Shown here piece by piece: positions 35,155 to 43,677 of a DNA stretch of 64,000 bases (position 1 is its first letter; every line of letters starts with the position of its first letter). The stretch comes from Pseudomonas sputi (GTDB lineage: Bacteria; Pseudomonadota; Gammaproteobacteria; Pseudomonadales; Pseudomonadaceae), in contig NZ_BQHI01000016.1 in assembly GCF_021603585.1 (NCBI RefSeq), positions 1 through 64,000 on the forward strand. The letters run 5' to 3'. The notes under the pieces are model-generated. The model saw nothing but the letters and a program-made list of their open reading frames with translations, did not search any database and was not told the DNA's origin. Position numbers and translations under genes: made by a program.

Positions 35155-36366
35155 TCACTCAACTCCCTGTACAGCGGAAAACAACGGCAGGATGACCTGC
35201 GCGCACGTACCGCGCCCGACCCGCGAACGCAGCTGCAATTCTCCCTGATGCGCACGCGCCACGGCCTTGACCACGGTCAGGCCCAGGCCGGTCCCGGTAA
35301 CCTTGGTGGTGAAAAACGGCTCGCCCAGCCGCGCCAGCACTGCTGCATCAATACCGCTGCCGCTGTCACTGACGCACAAACGCAGGGTGTTGTCGCGGGT
35401 ATAACAATGCACCTTCAGACGCACCTCACCGGCACTCGCCTGAATCGCGTTTTCAATCAGATTGAGCAGCGCCCCGACCAGCGTGTCGCGATTGCACAGC
35501 AACTCACCGGCATGGCTGTCGCACTGCCAGCGGATCGGCAGATCCTGCACGTGGGTCAGCGCCGCGGCCTGCAACGACTGCATCAAGGCATTCGGCGTGA
35601 CACGGTCGGTCAGCGGCAACTCACCGCGGGCAAACACCAGCATGTCACGCACCTGATGCTCCAGCTCATGCAGGCGCTCCTTGAGGCGCCCGGCAAAACG
35701 CTGCTGGGTGGCGACCGGCAATTCCTGCTCGGTCAAATGGCTGGCGTACAGCAATGCGGCGGACAACGGCGTGCGGATCTGATGCGCCAGCGACGCGACC
35801 ATCCGCCCCAGGGACGACAGGCGCTCGTGGCGCGCCAGTTGATCCTGCAGGTGACGGGTTTCAGTCAGGTCGTTGAGCAGCACCAACTGTCCTGGCTCGG
35901 CATCCAGCGAGCGAGTGGCAATCGACAGGCGTCGACCGTTTTTCAGGGAAATTTCGTGACCGTCGTCTTCACGGGGCGCGAAGCAACGGGCGATGACATG
36001 GCGCCACAGCTCGCCTTCCAACGGCAGGCCGAGCAATTCGATGGCGGCAGGATTGGCCTCGCACACAATGCCGTGACCGTCGATGACGATGACGCCACCG
36101 GGCAACAGATCGAGGAGGTTTTGCAGACGGTTGGCCAGGCGTTCTTTTTCCGCCAGTTCCTGCATGCGCTGGGCGCTGACCACGGCCAGCTCGCCCTTGA
36201 GCTCGGTGACCCGGGCTTCGAGCATGCTGTAGGAGTCGGTCAACTGGCTGGACATCTGGTTGAACAGGGCGAACGCCTGCTCAAGCCCCTGGCGGCTCGC
36301 CTGCTCTACGGACGGCAGTTGCCCCGAGGACTCGGGAACAGAAGACATCTGGGAGGCTTGGGGCAT
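35155..36366 (-). CDS. fleS: Sensor histidine kinase FleS
   Basis: 403 aa, no membrane segments, so a cytoplasmic sensor. A PAS domain (~85-175; LLPGGVIVIDGHGIVCEANPAA) precedes the HisKA phospho-site His195 (ASLAHQIRTPLSAAL) and an HATPase domain (NLIENAIQAS, DSGSGID, GTGLGLTVV). It phosphorylates FleR. Confidence 0.96.
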   Translation of the reverse strand: MPQASQMSSVPESSGQLPSVEQASRQGLEQAFALFNQMSSQLTDSYSMLEARVTELKGELAVVSAQRMQELAEKERLANRLQNLLDLLPGGVIVIDGHGIVCEANPAAIELLGLPLEGELWRHVIARCFAPREDDGHEISLKNGRRLSIATRSLDAEPGQLVLLNDLTETRHLQDQLARHERLSSLGRMVASLAHQIRTPLSAALLYASHLTEQELPVATQQRFAGRLKERLHELEHQVRDMLVFARGELPLTDRVTPNALMQSLQAAALTHVQDLPIRWQCDSHAGELLCNRDTLVGALLNLIENAIQASAGEVRLKVHCYTRDNTLRLCVSDSGSGIDAAVLARLGEPFFTTKVTGTGLGLTVVKAVARAHQGELQLRSRVGRGTCAQVILPLFSAVQGVE

Positions 36367-36419
36367 TGTGCTCTCTCGCTTGGCTGACCGTCAGTTAAAC
36401 GGAACGTTGCGAGGGACGT

Positions 36420-36435
36420 AGCAATACCCGTGCCT
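36420..36435 (-). promoter_or_regulatory. Sigma-54 promoter of fleSR
   Basis: Minus strand AGGCAC-GGGTA-TTGCT, GG-N10-GC spacing correct, 54 bp before fleS. This fits FleQ-dependent expression. It abuts the fleQ terminator. Confidence 0.75.
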
Positions 36436-36466
36436 AAAAAAAACCGCTTATAAATGAAGCGGTTGA
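36436..36466 (-). terminator. Terminator of fleQ
   Basis: Minus-strand stem AACCGCTT-CATTTAT-AAGCGGTT followed by an eight-T run, 11 bp after the fleQ stop. Confidence 0.85.
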
Positions 36467-36476
36467 AAAACAGGCG

Positions 36477-37952
36477 TCAATCATCCGCCTGTTCATCTCC
36501 TTCACGGCGGCTCATGCCGTACTTGCGCATCTTCTCCACCAGCGTGGTGCGGCGAATACGCAGGCGTTCGGCGGCACGGGCCACGATGCCGTTGGCGTCG
36601 TCCAGCGCCTGCTGGATCAGCCCCTGCTCCAGACCACCGAGGTAGTCCTTCAGATCGAGACCTTCCGGCGGCAGCATGGCGTTGGCGGTGAAGTCCGGCG
36701 TGTGGCCGTTGATCGCCACGCGCTCTTCCAGATCGCTGCGCAGGCTGTCGACCATTTGCTCGTCTTCGTCGTCGACGTAGCGGAATTTCTTCGGCAACTC
36801 GACCACGCCGATCACCCCGTACGGATGCATGATCGCCATGCGCTCCACCAGGTTGGCCAGCTCGCGGACGTTACCCGGCCAGCCGTGGCGGCACAGAGAC
36901 ATGATCGCAGCAGAGTTGAAGCGGATCGAACCGCGCTTCTCGTGCTCCATGCGCGAGATCAGTTCGTTCATCAGCAGCGGAATGTCTTCGACGCGCTCAC
37001 GCAGCGGTGCCATCTCGATCGGGAACACGTTCAGGCGATAGTAGAGGTCTTCGCGGAAGGTGCCGATCTCGATCATGCTTTCGAGGTTCTTGTGGGTCGC
37101 GGCAATGATCCGTACATCGACGCTCTGGGTCTTGTTGCTGCCCACGCGCTCGAAGGTGCGTTCCTGCAGTACACGCAGCAGCTTGACCTGCATCGGCAGC
37201 GGCATGTCGCCAATTTCATCGAGAAACAGCGTACCGCCGTTGGCCAGTTCGAAGCGGCCGGCACGGCTGGTGATCGCGCCGGTGAAGGCGCCCTTCTCGT
37301 GACCGAACAGTTCGCTTTCCAGCAATTCGGCCGGGATCGCCCCGCAATTGACCGGCACGAATGGCGCGTCGCGGCGCTTGGAATGGTAATGCAGGTTGCG
37401 CGCAACCACTTCCTTGCCGGTCCCGGACTCGCCGAGGATCAGGACGCTGGCATCGGTGTCGGCCACTTGCTGCATCATCTGGCGCACGTGCTGGATCGCG
37501 CGGCTGGTGCCGACGAGGCTGCGGAACAGGTTGGGTTCGCGATGCCGGCCGCGTTCGCGGGCCTGGTCGTACATTTCGCGATAGACCTGGGCACGGTGCA
37601 GGGAATCCAGCAGTTTGCTGTAGCTCGGCGGCATTTCGAGGGTCGAAAGCACCCGGCGGCGCTGATCTTCGGGCAGGTCCACCGAAGAATTATCGCCCAT
37701 CAGCAAAACAGGAAGGAACTCATCCCAGGTTGAGAGTGTCTTTAACAGGCCCAAAAGCGCACCAGGAGCATTGACCGTCCCGATCAGTACGCAAATGACC
37801 TCACGACTAGACGACAAAGAGCCGACTGCCTGCTGCCAGTCATGGCTTCCGCAGGGTAAATTTTCTTCGCCAAGAAAATTTAAGATCACCGCCAGGTCGC
37901 GGCGGCGGACGCTATCGTCATCGATCAGCAGAATTTTGGTTTCACGCCACAT
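36477..37952 (-). CDS. fleQ: Flagellar master regulator FleQ
   Basis: 491 aa. The N-terminal FleQ domain is a degenerate receiver (DDD at 11-13 but no acceptor Asp in VCVLIGTV). Then comes the AAA+ core with Walker A GESGTGKE (174-181) and an intact GAFTGA (221-226), and a Fis-type DNA-binding C-terminus ([20 protein letters not shown]). FleQ activates flagellar class II genes with sigma-54 and is inhibited by FleN and c-di-GMP. It stands alone between fliT and fleS. Confidence 0.98.
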   Translation of the reverse strand: MWRETKILLIDDDSVRRRDLAVILNFLGEENLPCGSHDWQQAVGSLSSSREVICVLIGTVNAPGALLGLLKTLSTWDEFLPVLLMGDNSSVDLPEDQRRRVLSTLEMPPSYSKLLDSLHRAQVYREMYDQARERGRHREPNLFRSLVGTSRAIQHVRQMMQQVADTDASVLILGESGTGKEVVARNLHYHSKRRDAPFVPVNCGAIPAELLESELFGHEKGAFTGAITSRAGRFELANGGTLFLDEIGDMPLPMQVKLLRVLQERTFERVGSNKTQSVDVRIIAATHKNLESMIEIGTFREDLYYRLNVFPIEMAPLRERVEDIPLLMNELISRMEHEKRGSIRFNSAAIMSLCRHGWPGNVRELANLVERMAIMHPYGVIGVVELPKKFRYVDDEDEQMVDSLRSDLEERVAINGHTPDFTANAMLPPEGLDLKDYLGGLEQGLIQQALDDANGIVARAAERLRIRRTTLVEKMRKYGMSRREGDEQADD

Positions 37953-38124
37953 GCAATAGCAACTTCCCTAGTCAACTCAATGCCCAAAATGAGGGGCAAG
38001 CGAGACGCTTGCAGGACACCTTGTGCCTGTAGACGCCTGAAATCTGAAAACAGCCACTAGTTAAGTCAAAAAACCGTGCACAGTCAAATTTATGGCGCAC
38101 ATGTCTGGATTAACTGAGGGTTAA
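37953..38124 (-). promoter_or_regulatory. fleQ upstream region (no exact site called)
   Basis: A 172-bp gap, visibly AT-richer than its surroundings. A TTGACT followed 17 bases later by TTAACT on the minus strand is a possible sigma-70 promoter, but the -10 match is poor. No sigma-54 element was found, consistent with a class I gene. Confidence 0.35.
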
Positions 38125-38421
38125 CTAACCAAACAGATGGTAAACCTTTGCCGCATTCTGCGCTTGGGTGATCTGCGACATCTCGTCGACTATCGCCTGA
38201 CGCTCACCCATCGCCACTTCAAGCAGTTGCTTGTAGACATGCAGCAACTCTTCAAGGTTATCGCGCAACGCGACCTCGTCCACCGAGGCTTCACTCAAGA
38301 CATCTTCCATGCAGGAACGGCAATCCAGATCCAGTTGACCGATCGCCTCCCAGTTTCGCTCGGCCAGGGCTCCGACCAAGGCTACTCGGGTTTCTTCAAT
38401 TCGCTGCAAAACAAGACTCAT
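38125..38421 (-). CDS. fliT: FliT-like flagellar export chaperone
   Basis: 98 aa, all-helical and acidic, starting MSLVLQRIEETRVALVGALA behind GAGGAG. Position directly after fliS matches the FliT (P. aeruginosa FleP-like) slot. FliT-type chaperones bind FliD. Sequence alone is a weak guide in this family, so the name rests partly on synteny. Confidence 0.82.
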   Translation of the reverse strand: MSLVLQRIEETRVALVGALAERNWEAIGQLDLDCRSCMEDVLSEASVDEVALRDNLEELLHVYKQLLEVAMGERQAIVDEMSQITQAQNAAKVYHLFG

Positions 38422-38431
38422 GGTGATCTCC

Positions 38432-38830
38432 TCAGAACTGCGGAGCGGGCGCAGGTGCGATCGCATCCCAGCCTTCCTTGACGGTGCTCAGCAAGCCGGC
38501 AACCTCATCAAGAATGCGCGGATCGCTGCTGATGTTCGCCTCGGCGAGGCGCTTCATCATGTAGATATACAGACCGTCCAGATCAGCCAGCGTATCGGCG
38601 CAGTTTTCCAGATCCAAACCTTCACGCAGTCCGCTGACGATGCCGATGGCCTTGCTGATCGACGTGCACTTGGCAGGAATGTCCTTGCGCTCGATCGCAC
38701 CCTTGGCCTGGGCGATGCGGTCCAGGCCGCCTTCCATCAGCATTTGCACCAGGCGATGCGGGCTCGCTTCAGATGTCTGAGCGTGGGCACCTACTTTCTG
38801 GTATTGCCGAAGGGCTAACATCGGATTCAT
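38432..38830 (-). CDS. fliS: Flagellin export chaperone FliS
   Basis: 132 aa four-helix chaperone with the family start MLALRQYQKV, then SPHRLVQMLMEGGLDRIAQAKGAI and LDLENCADTLADLDGLYIYM. It keeps flagellin unfolded for export. It is 10 bp ahead of fliT and separated from fliD by a terminator, suggesting partial uncoupling. Confidence 0.96.
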   Translation of the reverse strand: MNPMLALRQYQKVGAHAQTSEASPHRLVQMLMEGGLDRIAQAKGAIERKDIPAKCTSISKAIGIVSGLREGLDLENCADTLADLDGLYIYMMKRLAEANISSDPRILDEVAGLLSTVKEGWDAIAPAPAPQF

Positions 38831-38903
38831 GTTCTACCTCATTTGCCACAATGACTCGTATGAACAGTGTATCGCCAGCGAGTCGAAAAACTTTAGACCA
38901 CAA

Positions 38904-38948
38904 GACAAAAACCCGGCACACGCTCGAAAGCGTAGCCGGGTTTTTGTC
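38904..38948 (-). terminator. Terminator of fliD
   Basis: GACAAAAACCCGGC ... GCCGGGTTTTTGTC stem-loop with an inner CGCTCGAAAGCG hairpin, directly after the fliD stop. Confidence 0.85.
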
Positions 38949-38959
38949 GCTCTTGCATG

Positions 38960-40423
38960 TTACTTCGCGGATTGCTGAGCGTTGAGCGAGGCGAAGAACG
39001 ATGTGATGTTGCTCGCCGTAGACTTCATCTGACCCACCAGCAAGTCCATGGCGTTGTATTTTGCAGTCAACGTCTTGGTCAGGTTGGCAACACGCAGATC
39101 GAGCGCCAGTTGCTGACTGGTCAGGCTCCTGGTGTTGTTGTTCAGGATGGCCATGCGCTGATCAAGCAAGCCTGTGGCGGTAGGGAGACTGCCGGCAGGA
39201 GGCTTCAGATACGGATCCACCGCCTTGCTCATGCGCGCCAAAAGACCGTTGGTGTCGGTGGTCCCCGTAAACATCTGCTGGACCTGACCGGTCATGCCCG
39301 GCGTGGACATGGTCTTGTTGAATGCAACAGTGTCAAATGTCAGGTTACCGGTGAGCTTGTCGGTCATCACCCCCAATTGCGACAAGTAGGCCATCGGACC
39401 GCTGCCGGTTCCGCTCGGCATGGTCAACTGGCTACGGATATCGGCAATCAGCGAACGCGGCAGGGAGTCACCGGTAAAAGCCGCTTGAACAGTCAGCTTG
39501 CCATCTTCGTCCGGCGTCGCCTTGGACAGACTGTCGATGGTGGTCTTCAGCGTGTTGTAGGCATCAACGAAAGCCTGGACAGACGTCTGCAGACCTTTGG
39601 TGTTGGCGTCGACACTCACCACAACAGGCGTGCCTGGCGGATTCGGGACAGTCAGCAGGTTCATCGACAAGCCACTGATGGCGCCGGTCACCGTGTTGCT
39701 CTTGCTGGTCACTGTCAGCCCGTCGATGGTCAGCGACGCATCTTTGGCGAGCCCGTTGACCGCTCCGGAATCACCCGCCGCCGGAGTGGCACCCATCGTT
39801 TGGGTGCCATCGATTTCCAGACCGGCAATGCCGCTGACGCTCAAGTCAGAGCCTGCGCCCGTCTTGCTCGAACTGATCACCAGACGTGAAGCACCGGTGC
39901 TGTCCGTCACAATGTTGGCGGAAATACCATTGACACCCTGAGCCGTGTTGATGGCATCACGAGTACTCTGCAGGGTCGCGTTGGCCGGAATCGTGACATT
40001 GTAATCAGTGCCATTCTGACTGATTTTCAGGGTACCACTCGGAATGGCACTGGCCGCACCGCCGGCAAAGGACGCACTGGCCACTTTCGAGCCGGTAGCC
40101 AGGTTATTCACAACAACACTGTAAGTACCCGAGACCGCGGTGTTATCTGAAGTAGCGCCCAGAACAGTCGGGGTACTCGAGGTCGCCGTATAACCGGCAA
40201 ACGCTGGGTTGGTCTTGCTGCCAAGGTTCGTCATCGCTGTCTGGAATGCGGTCAATGCACTCTTCAACGTGCCGACACCGGAAATCTTCAGCGTGTTGGT
40301 CTTGGTCGCGGTATCGATCTGCGTCTGCTTCGGCGACTTGTCGGCGTTGACCAACGCAGTAACGATTGCACCGATGTCCAGGCCGGAACCCAGGCCCGAA
40401 CCCGGTAAAATTGGACTTGCCAT
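38960..40423 (-). CDS. fliD: Flagellar cap protein FliD
   Basis: 487 aa. N-terminal MASPILPGSGLGSGLDIGAIV and C-terminal coiled-coil (LDQRMAILNNNTRSLTSQQL ... LTAKYNAMDLLVGQM) are typical of FliD N and C domains; the variable centre is Thr/Ser/Gly-rich. ATG at 40423 is chosen because AAGGGAG lies 6 bases ahead, while the ATG at 40429 touches it directly. It caps the filament and guides flagellin folding. Confidence 0.96.
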   Translation of the reverse strand: MASPILPGSGLGSGLDIGAIVTALVNADKSPKQTQIDTATKTNTLKISGVGTLKSALTAFQTAMTNLGSKTNPAFAGYTATSSTPTVLGATSDNTAVSGTYSVVVNNLATGSKVASASFAGGAASAIPSGTLKISQNGTDYNVTIPANATLQSTRDAINTAQGVNGISANIVTDSTGASRLVISSSKTGAGSDLSVSGIAGLEIDGTQTMGATPAAGDSGAVNGLAKDASLTIDGLTVTSKSNTVTGAISGLSMNLLTVPNPPGTPVVVSVDANTKGLQTSVQAFVDAYNTLKTTIDSLSKATPDEDGKLTVQAAFTGDSLPRSLIADIRSQLTMPSGTGSGPMAYLSQLGVMTDKLTGNLTFDTVAFNKTMSTPGMTGQVQQMFTGTTDTNGLLARMSKAVDPYLKPPAGSLPTATGLLDQRMAILNNNTRSLTSQQLALDLRVANLTKTLTAKYNAMDLLVGQMKSTASNITSFFASLNAQQSAK

Positions 40424-40503
40424 GTGCATCTCCCTTGGGTTGTTGCCAGTCTTTTGACCACTACCTGCGCCTAAAGAACTTCAAACACTATTCATGCCAG
40501 CTA

Positions 40504-40860
40504 TCAGACTTTGGCGTCGAACAACACGTGACTCGCGTTGGCCAGACTATCTGCCAGCTTGAGCGCTTCTGCGGAAGGGATCTGTCGTACGACCTCGCCC
40601 GTCTCGCTTGCAATCACCTTGACGATGACCTTTCCGGAGTGCTCGTCGATCGAGAATTCCAGATTGCGCTTGATCGACTGAACGAACTTCTCGATCTCCT
40701 GCACCGCCAGCTTCAGCTTGGTTTCATCTGCTTCCTGGCTCTTTTTCGAGGCGGGAACAGCATCAACGGTCAGAGGCTTGGTCTCCGACGGCTTGTCGGT
40801 GACGGTATTGGCTGGCTTGGGAGCCGGATAAGACACGTTAAGCTTGACGCTCATGTCCAT
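40504..40860 (-). CDS. flaG: Flagellar protein FlaG
   Basis: 118 aa. The C-terminal FlaG domain reads LEFSIDEHSGKVIVKVIASETGEVVRQIPSAEAL. The N-terminus is polar and Lys/Pro-rich. Of three nearby ATGs (40866, 40860, 40854), 40860 has the best GAGGTG spacing. FlaG limits filament length in relatives. It sits between fliC and fliD. Confidence 0.92.
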   Translation of the reverse strand: MDMSVKLNVSYPAPKPANTVTDKPSETKPLTVDAVPASKKSQEADETKLKLAVQEIEKFVQSIKRNLEFSIDEHSGKVIVKVIASETGEVVRQIPSAEALKLADSLANASHVLFDAKV

Positions 40861-40878
40861 GCTCATCACCTCATAACG

Positions 40879-40914
40879 TAAAAAGCGAGAGAGCACGCAA
40901 GCGCACTCCCCCGC
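40879..40914 (-). terminator. Terminator of fliC
   Basis: Minus strand GCGGGGGAGTGCG-CTTG-CGTGCTCTCTCGC stem (several G-T pairs) followed by TTTTT. It lies in the 71-bp fliC-flaG gap. Confidence 0.7.
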
Positions 40915-40931
40915 TAAAACTCATTCCGAAA

Positions 40932-41792
40932 TTACTGAAGCAGCTTCAGTACAGCGGAAGGCAGTTGGTTGGCTTGAGCCAGAACAGAGGTCGAAGCCTG
41001 TTGCAGGGTTTGCTGTTTGGTCAGGTTAGCAGTCTCTGCGGCGAAGTCGGTATCTTGTACGCGACCTTGTGCAGCAGTGGTGTTCTCAGTGATGTTCTGC
41101 AGGTTGGAGATGGTGCTGGTCAGACGGTTTTGCGAAGCACCCAGGCTGGCACGAGTTGCACCGATGGCAGCGATAGCGGCGTCGATTGCGGTGATCGCGT
41201 TGTCGATGTTCTGCGAAGCAGAACCAGCACCAGTACCCGAAGTACCGGTCAGAACTACAGTGCCGCTACCTACGGACAGGCTGACGGCGTCGAACTTGGA
41301 GCTCAGTACCAGGTCGATGTGGTTAGCCGAACCGGTGTTTGCGCCCACTTGCAGGGTCACAGTACCAGCCGAACCGTCCAGCAGGTTTTTGCCGTTCAGG
41401 TTGGTAGCAGCCGAGATACGGGTGATCTCGTCGGACATCTGAGCGAATTCAGCGTTGGTAGCGGTCTGGTCAGCAGTGCCGTTGGTACCGTTACGTGCTT
41501 TAACAGCCAGTTCACGCATACGCTGCAGAATGTCGGTCGAAGCCTGCAGAGCGCCTTCAGCGGTCTGAGCAACGGAGATACCGTCGTTGGCGTTCTGGAT
41601 GGCCTGGGTGTTACCGCGGATCTGGGAAGACATACGGTTGGAGATCTGCAGGCCAGCGGCGTCGTCTTTAGCGCTGTTGATTTTCAGGCCGGAAGACAGG
41701 CGCTGCATCGAAGTCGACAGAGCGTCGGAAGCGCGGTTCAGGTTTTTCTGAACGTTCAACGACGTGGTGTTGGTGTTTACTGTTAAAGCCAT
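40932..41792 (-). CDS. fliC: Flagellin FliC (short type)
   Basis: 286 aa. The N-terminal D0/D1 (MALTVNTNTTSLNVQKNLN, AKDDAAGLQISNRM) and C-terminal D1/D0 (ETANLTKQQTLQQASTSVLAQANQLP) are fully conserved. The middle is very short and Ser/Thr/Gly-rich, so D2/D3 outer domains are essentially absent. Exposed Ser/Thr in residues ~175-205 are likely O-glycosylation targets given the neighbouring island. A sigma-28 promoter lies 82 bp upstream. Confidence 0.98.
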   Translation of the reverse strand: MALTVNTNTTSLNVQKNLNRASDALSTSMQRLSSGLKINSAKDDAAGLQISNRMSSQIRGNTQAIQNANDGISVAQTAEGALQASTDILQRMRELAVKARNGTNGTADQTATNAEFAQMSDEITRISAATNLNGKNLLDGSAGTVTLQVGANTGSANHIDLVLSSKFDAVSLSVGSGTVVLTGTSGTGAGSASQNIDNAITAIDAAIAAIGATRASLGASQNRLTSTISNLQNITENTTAAQGRVQDTDFAAETANLTKQQTLQQASTSVLAQANQLPSAVLKLLQ

Positions 41793-42035
41793 GACGAATT
41801 CCTCGTTGGTTGGGTACTGCGGCTTCCGGCCCTGGCAACCGCCGGGTATGGCCTAGAGAACCTTCGTAATAGTTATCGTCGGGTTTGCAGGTTGCTTGAG
41901 GGCTTTTTTGAAAAAATTTGCCATCACCCTGCCACCCCCTAGAAAACAAAGACTTAGCAGCACTTTCCCTTCGAAAAAATGACGTCATAAAACCGTCCGT
42001 GGCGCAAACCCGCGGGCCAGCGCCTTCGACCTTCT
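41793..42035. other. fliC upstream region
   Basis: A 243-bp gap containing the sigma-28 promoter at 41874-41901 and a ~75-nt 5' leader for fliC. The remainder (41902-42035) trails the 88-aa gene. AT-rich A/T runs near 41904-41920 could act as an upstream element. Confidence 0.6.
41874..41901 (-). promoter_or_regulatory. Sigma-28 (FliA) promoter of fliC
   Basis: Minus strand CTCAAG, 16 bases, then CGATAA (within CCCGACGATAAC). This matches Pseudomonas flagellin promoters. Confidence 0.85.
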
Positions 42036-42302
42036 TCAGGTGGACGGTTCTTCCAGCAACTGGATCAACTCGTACTCCATGAAATCGGCAAGCCCCAACC
42101 AGTCCTGACGCTCCTGGCACTCGAGCATTTGCGTGAGCAACTGCGCCCAGACTTGCTGCGTCTGCGCGCCGGCCAACAGCAATGACTGCTGCGCGCCCTC
42201 GAACACATCGACCATGGTCAATGCCGCCTCGACATCGCGCCCCAGGCGGAACAGCCCGGCGCACTGGTGGCATTCGTCTACCCAGCGTTGCAGCGCACTC
42301 AT
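42036..42302 (-). CDS. Unrecognised 88-aa helical protein coupled to the Maf gene
   Basis: 88 aa, largely helical and rich in Leu, Gln and Glu, with two Cys at 11 and 14 (ECHQCAG). No signal peptide or membrane helix. The start overlaps the stop of the upstream glycosyltransferase (ATGA), so the two are translated together. It might be a partner or chaperone of the Maf enzyme or of flagellin; this is inference from coupling and place only. Confidence 0.75.
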   Translation of the reverse strand: MSALQRWVDECHQCAGLFRLGRDVEAALTMVDVFEGAQQSLLLAGAQTQQVWAQLLTQMLECQERQDWLGLADFMEYELIQLLEEPST

Positions 42303-43591
42303 TGCACGAACTCCTGATTGAAACCCGTCCCGGCAATCTGCGCACCCGCCCGGCTGCTGTTGAAAAACGCCACGTGCGGCTGACTGGCGATGTATCGCTC
42401 CAGCACACAGAGATAACCGCGAAAATTGAGCTGGGTACTGACGCGCTGACCATGCCCGTCACGCACCCAGTGCCGCGCCTGATTCACCGACGGCCCCAGG
42501 TCACCATCACTCCAGCCGGCATGGGTCTTGTTCATCGGAAAGGCAAAATCGGCGCCGAACAGGGTGATGCGTGCGGCGCCCATCTTCACCGCCAGATCCA
42601 CGGCCGGGTGAATCACGCTGCCGCCCATATGCAACAGCGCCCGCGGGTACTGTTCACGCAATGCCGCATAGACCGGGCTGGCCGAGTAACCGCCATAACG
42701 CTTGCCCTTCCAGGCCCTGAGTACCTCAGGATCACTCATGGGCAGGTACACCAGCGGGATGCCGTCGGACGCCTCGGAAGGCAAATGCCGAAAGCTGATG
42801 CGCTGATCGATGCTCACCACATAGTCGGGTACGACCCCGTGCTCGCGCAGCGGTCGGTACGCGGTGTCGACACAAATGAACAAAGGACGCTCGACCCGCG
42901 CGCGGATCGCCGCCAGACGTTCGAAATGCTGTTCCAGCGTCGGCCCGGTGCCGATCACATAGATCTCCCGACCGGCACAGGTGCCGAACAAGGTCGCCAC
43001 ATCATCATCGGCGAGCAACACAGGCAAGCAGTCGCGCAGACGCTGTTGAATGAACGGTGACTGCGGATCGAATTCACGATTGTTGAAGCTCAGGTGCACT
43101 TCGCTGACCAGCCGATCACGAATCTTCGCGTTGAAGTCATCGGCCAGCAGCATCTCGGCGGGCAAGGCGAAAAACGGCGTGCAGATGTCGGACAGGTCGC
43201 CGGCGTAGAGCAATTCAACTCGCGGATCCTGCAGCCACTCGCGCTGATCGATCAATTGCAGCACCAGGGCGAACAGCGCGCCGTTGAGGATGTGCACATA
43301 CAAGCGCTCAAGCCCGGTGCGCTCCAGCAGCACCGTGGGCAAGTCCCCAAGGCCGGTGCCGTAGACATGCAGTTGCGGCTTGTCCGCCGGCAGGCTGGCA
43401 GCCTGAATCTGCGCCTCGCGGACACGGTCATGCCGGCTGGTGAGCTGAATGCCGCCAATGCTCAGCGTCGAGCCCAGCCCCTGCGTCAGCTCAGCCTCGA
43501 TCGCCGAACTGTCTTCGTTCAGCAATCGTGCGAACAGCGCTGGCCAGCGTTGCTCGATGACTTCAGCGTTGGCCTGGAAAAACTCACTCAT
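42299..43591 (-). CDS. Motility-associated factor (Maf) glycosyltransferase, DUF115/MAF_flag10
   Basis: 430 aa. The central domain has the MAF_flag10 signature: IYVIGTGPTLEQ (from residue 210), ICVDTAYRPLREHGVVPDYVVSIDQR, then MGGSVIHPAVDLAVKMGAARITLFGADFAF. Maf proteins in Campylobacter, Helicobacter and Aeromonas transfer pseudaminic or legionaminic acid onto flagellin. Here it lies between fliC and a complete pseudaminate pathway, so it is the likely Pse-flagellin transferase. Confidence 0.9.
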   Translation of the reverse strand: MSEFFQANAEVIEQRWPALFARLLNEDSSAIEAELTQGLGSTLSIGGIQLTSRHDRVREAQIQAASLPADKPQLHVYGTGLGDLPTVLLERTGLERLYVHILNGALFALVLQLIDQREWLQDPRVELLYAGDLSDICTPFFALPAEMLLADDFNAKIRDRLVSEVHLSFNNREFDPQSPFIQQRLRDCLPVLLADDDVATLFGTCAGREIYVIGTGPTLEQHFERLAAIRARVERPLFICVDTAYRPLREHGVVPDYVVSIDQRISFRHLPSEASDGIPLVYLPMSDPEVLRAWKGKRYGGYSASPVYAALREQYPRALLHMGGSVIHPAVDLAVKMGAARITLFGADFAFPMNKTHAGWSDGDLGPSVNQARHWVRDGHGQRVSTQLNFRGYLCVLERYIASQPHVAFFNSSRAGAQIAGTGFNQEFVQ

Positions 43592-43614
43592 GGCGCCTCG
43601 CGCTCCCTTCAGGC

Positions 43615-43657
43615 AAAAAAATAGCGTTCAAGGTTAACCCTTGAACGCTATTTTTGT
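43615..43657 (-). terminator. Terminator of the ketoacyl synthase gene
   Basis: AAAAATAGCGTTCAAGG-TTAA-CCCTTGAACGCTATTTTT long perfect stem with T-run on the minus strand, 21 bp after the KAS III stop and only 24 bp before the Maf start. Confidence 0.85.
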
Positions 43658-43677
43658 ATCCGTCGTTCTTGCCAGGT

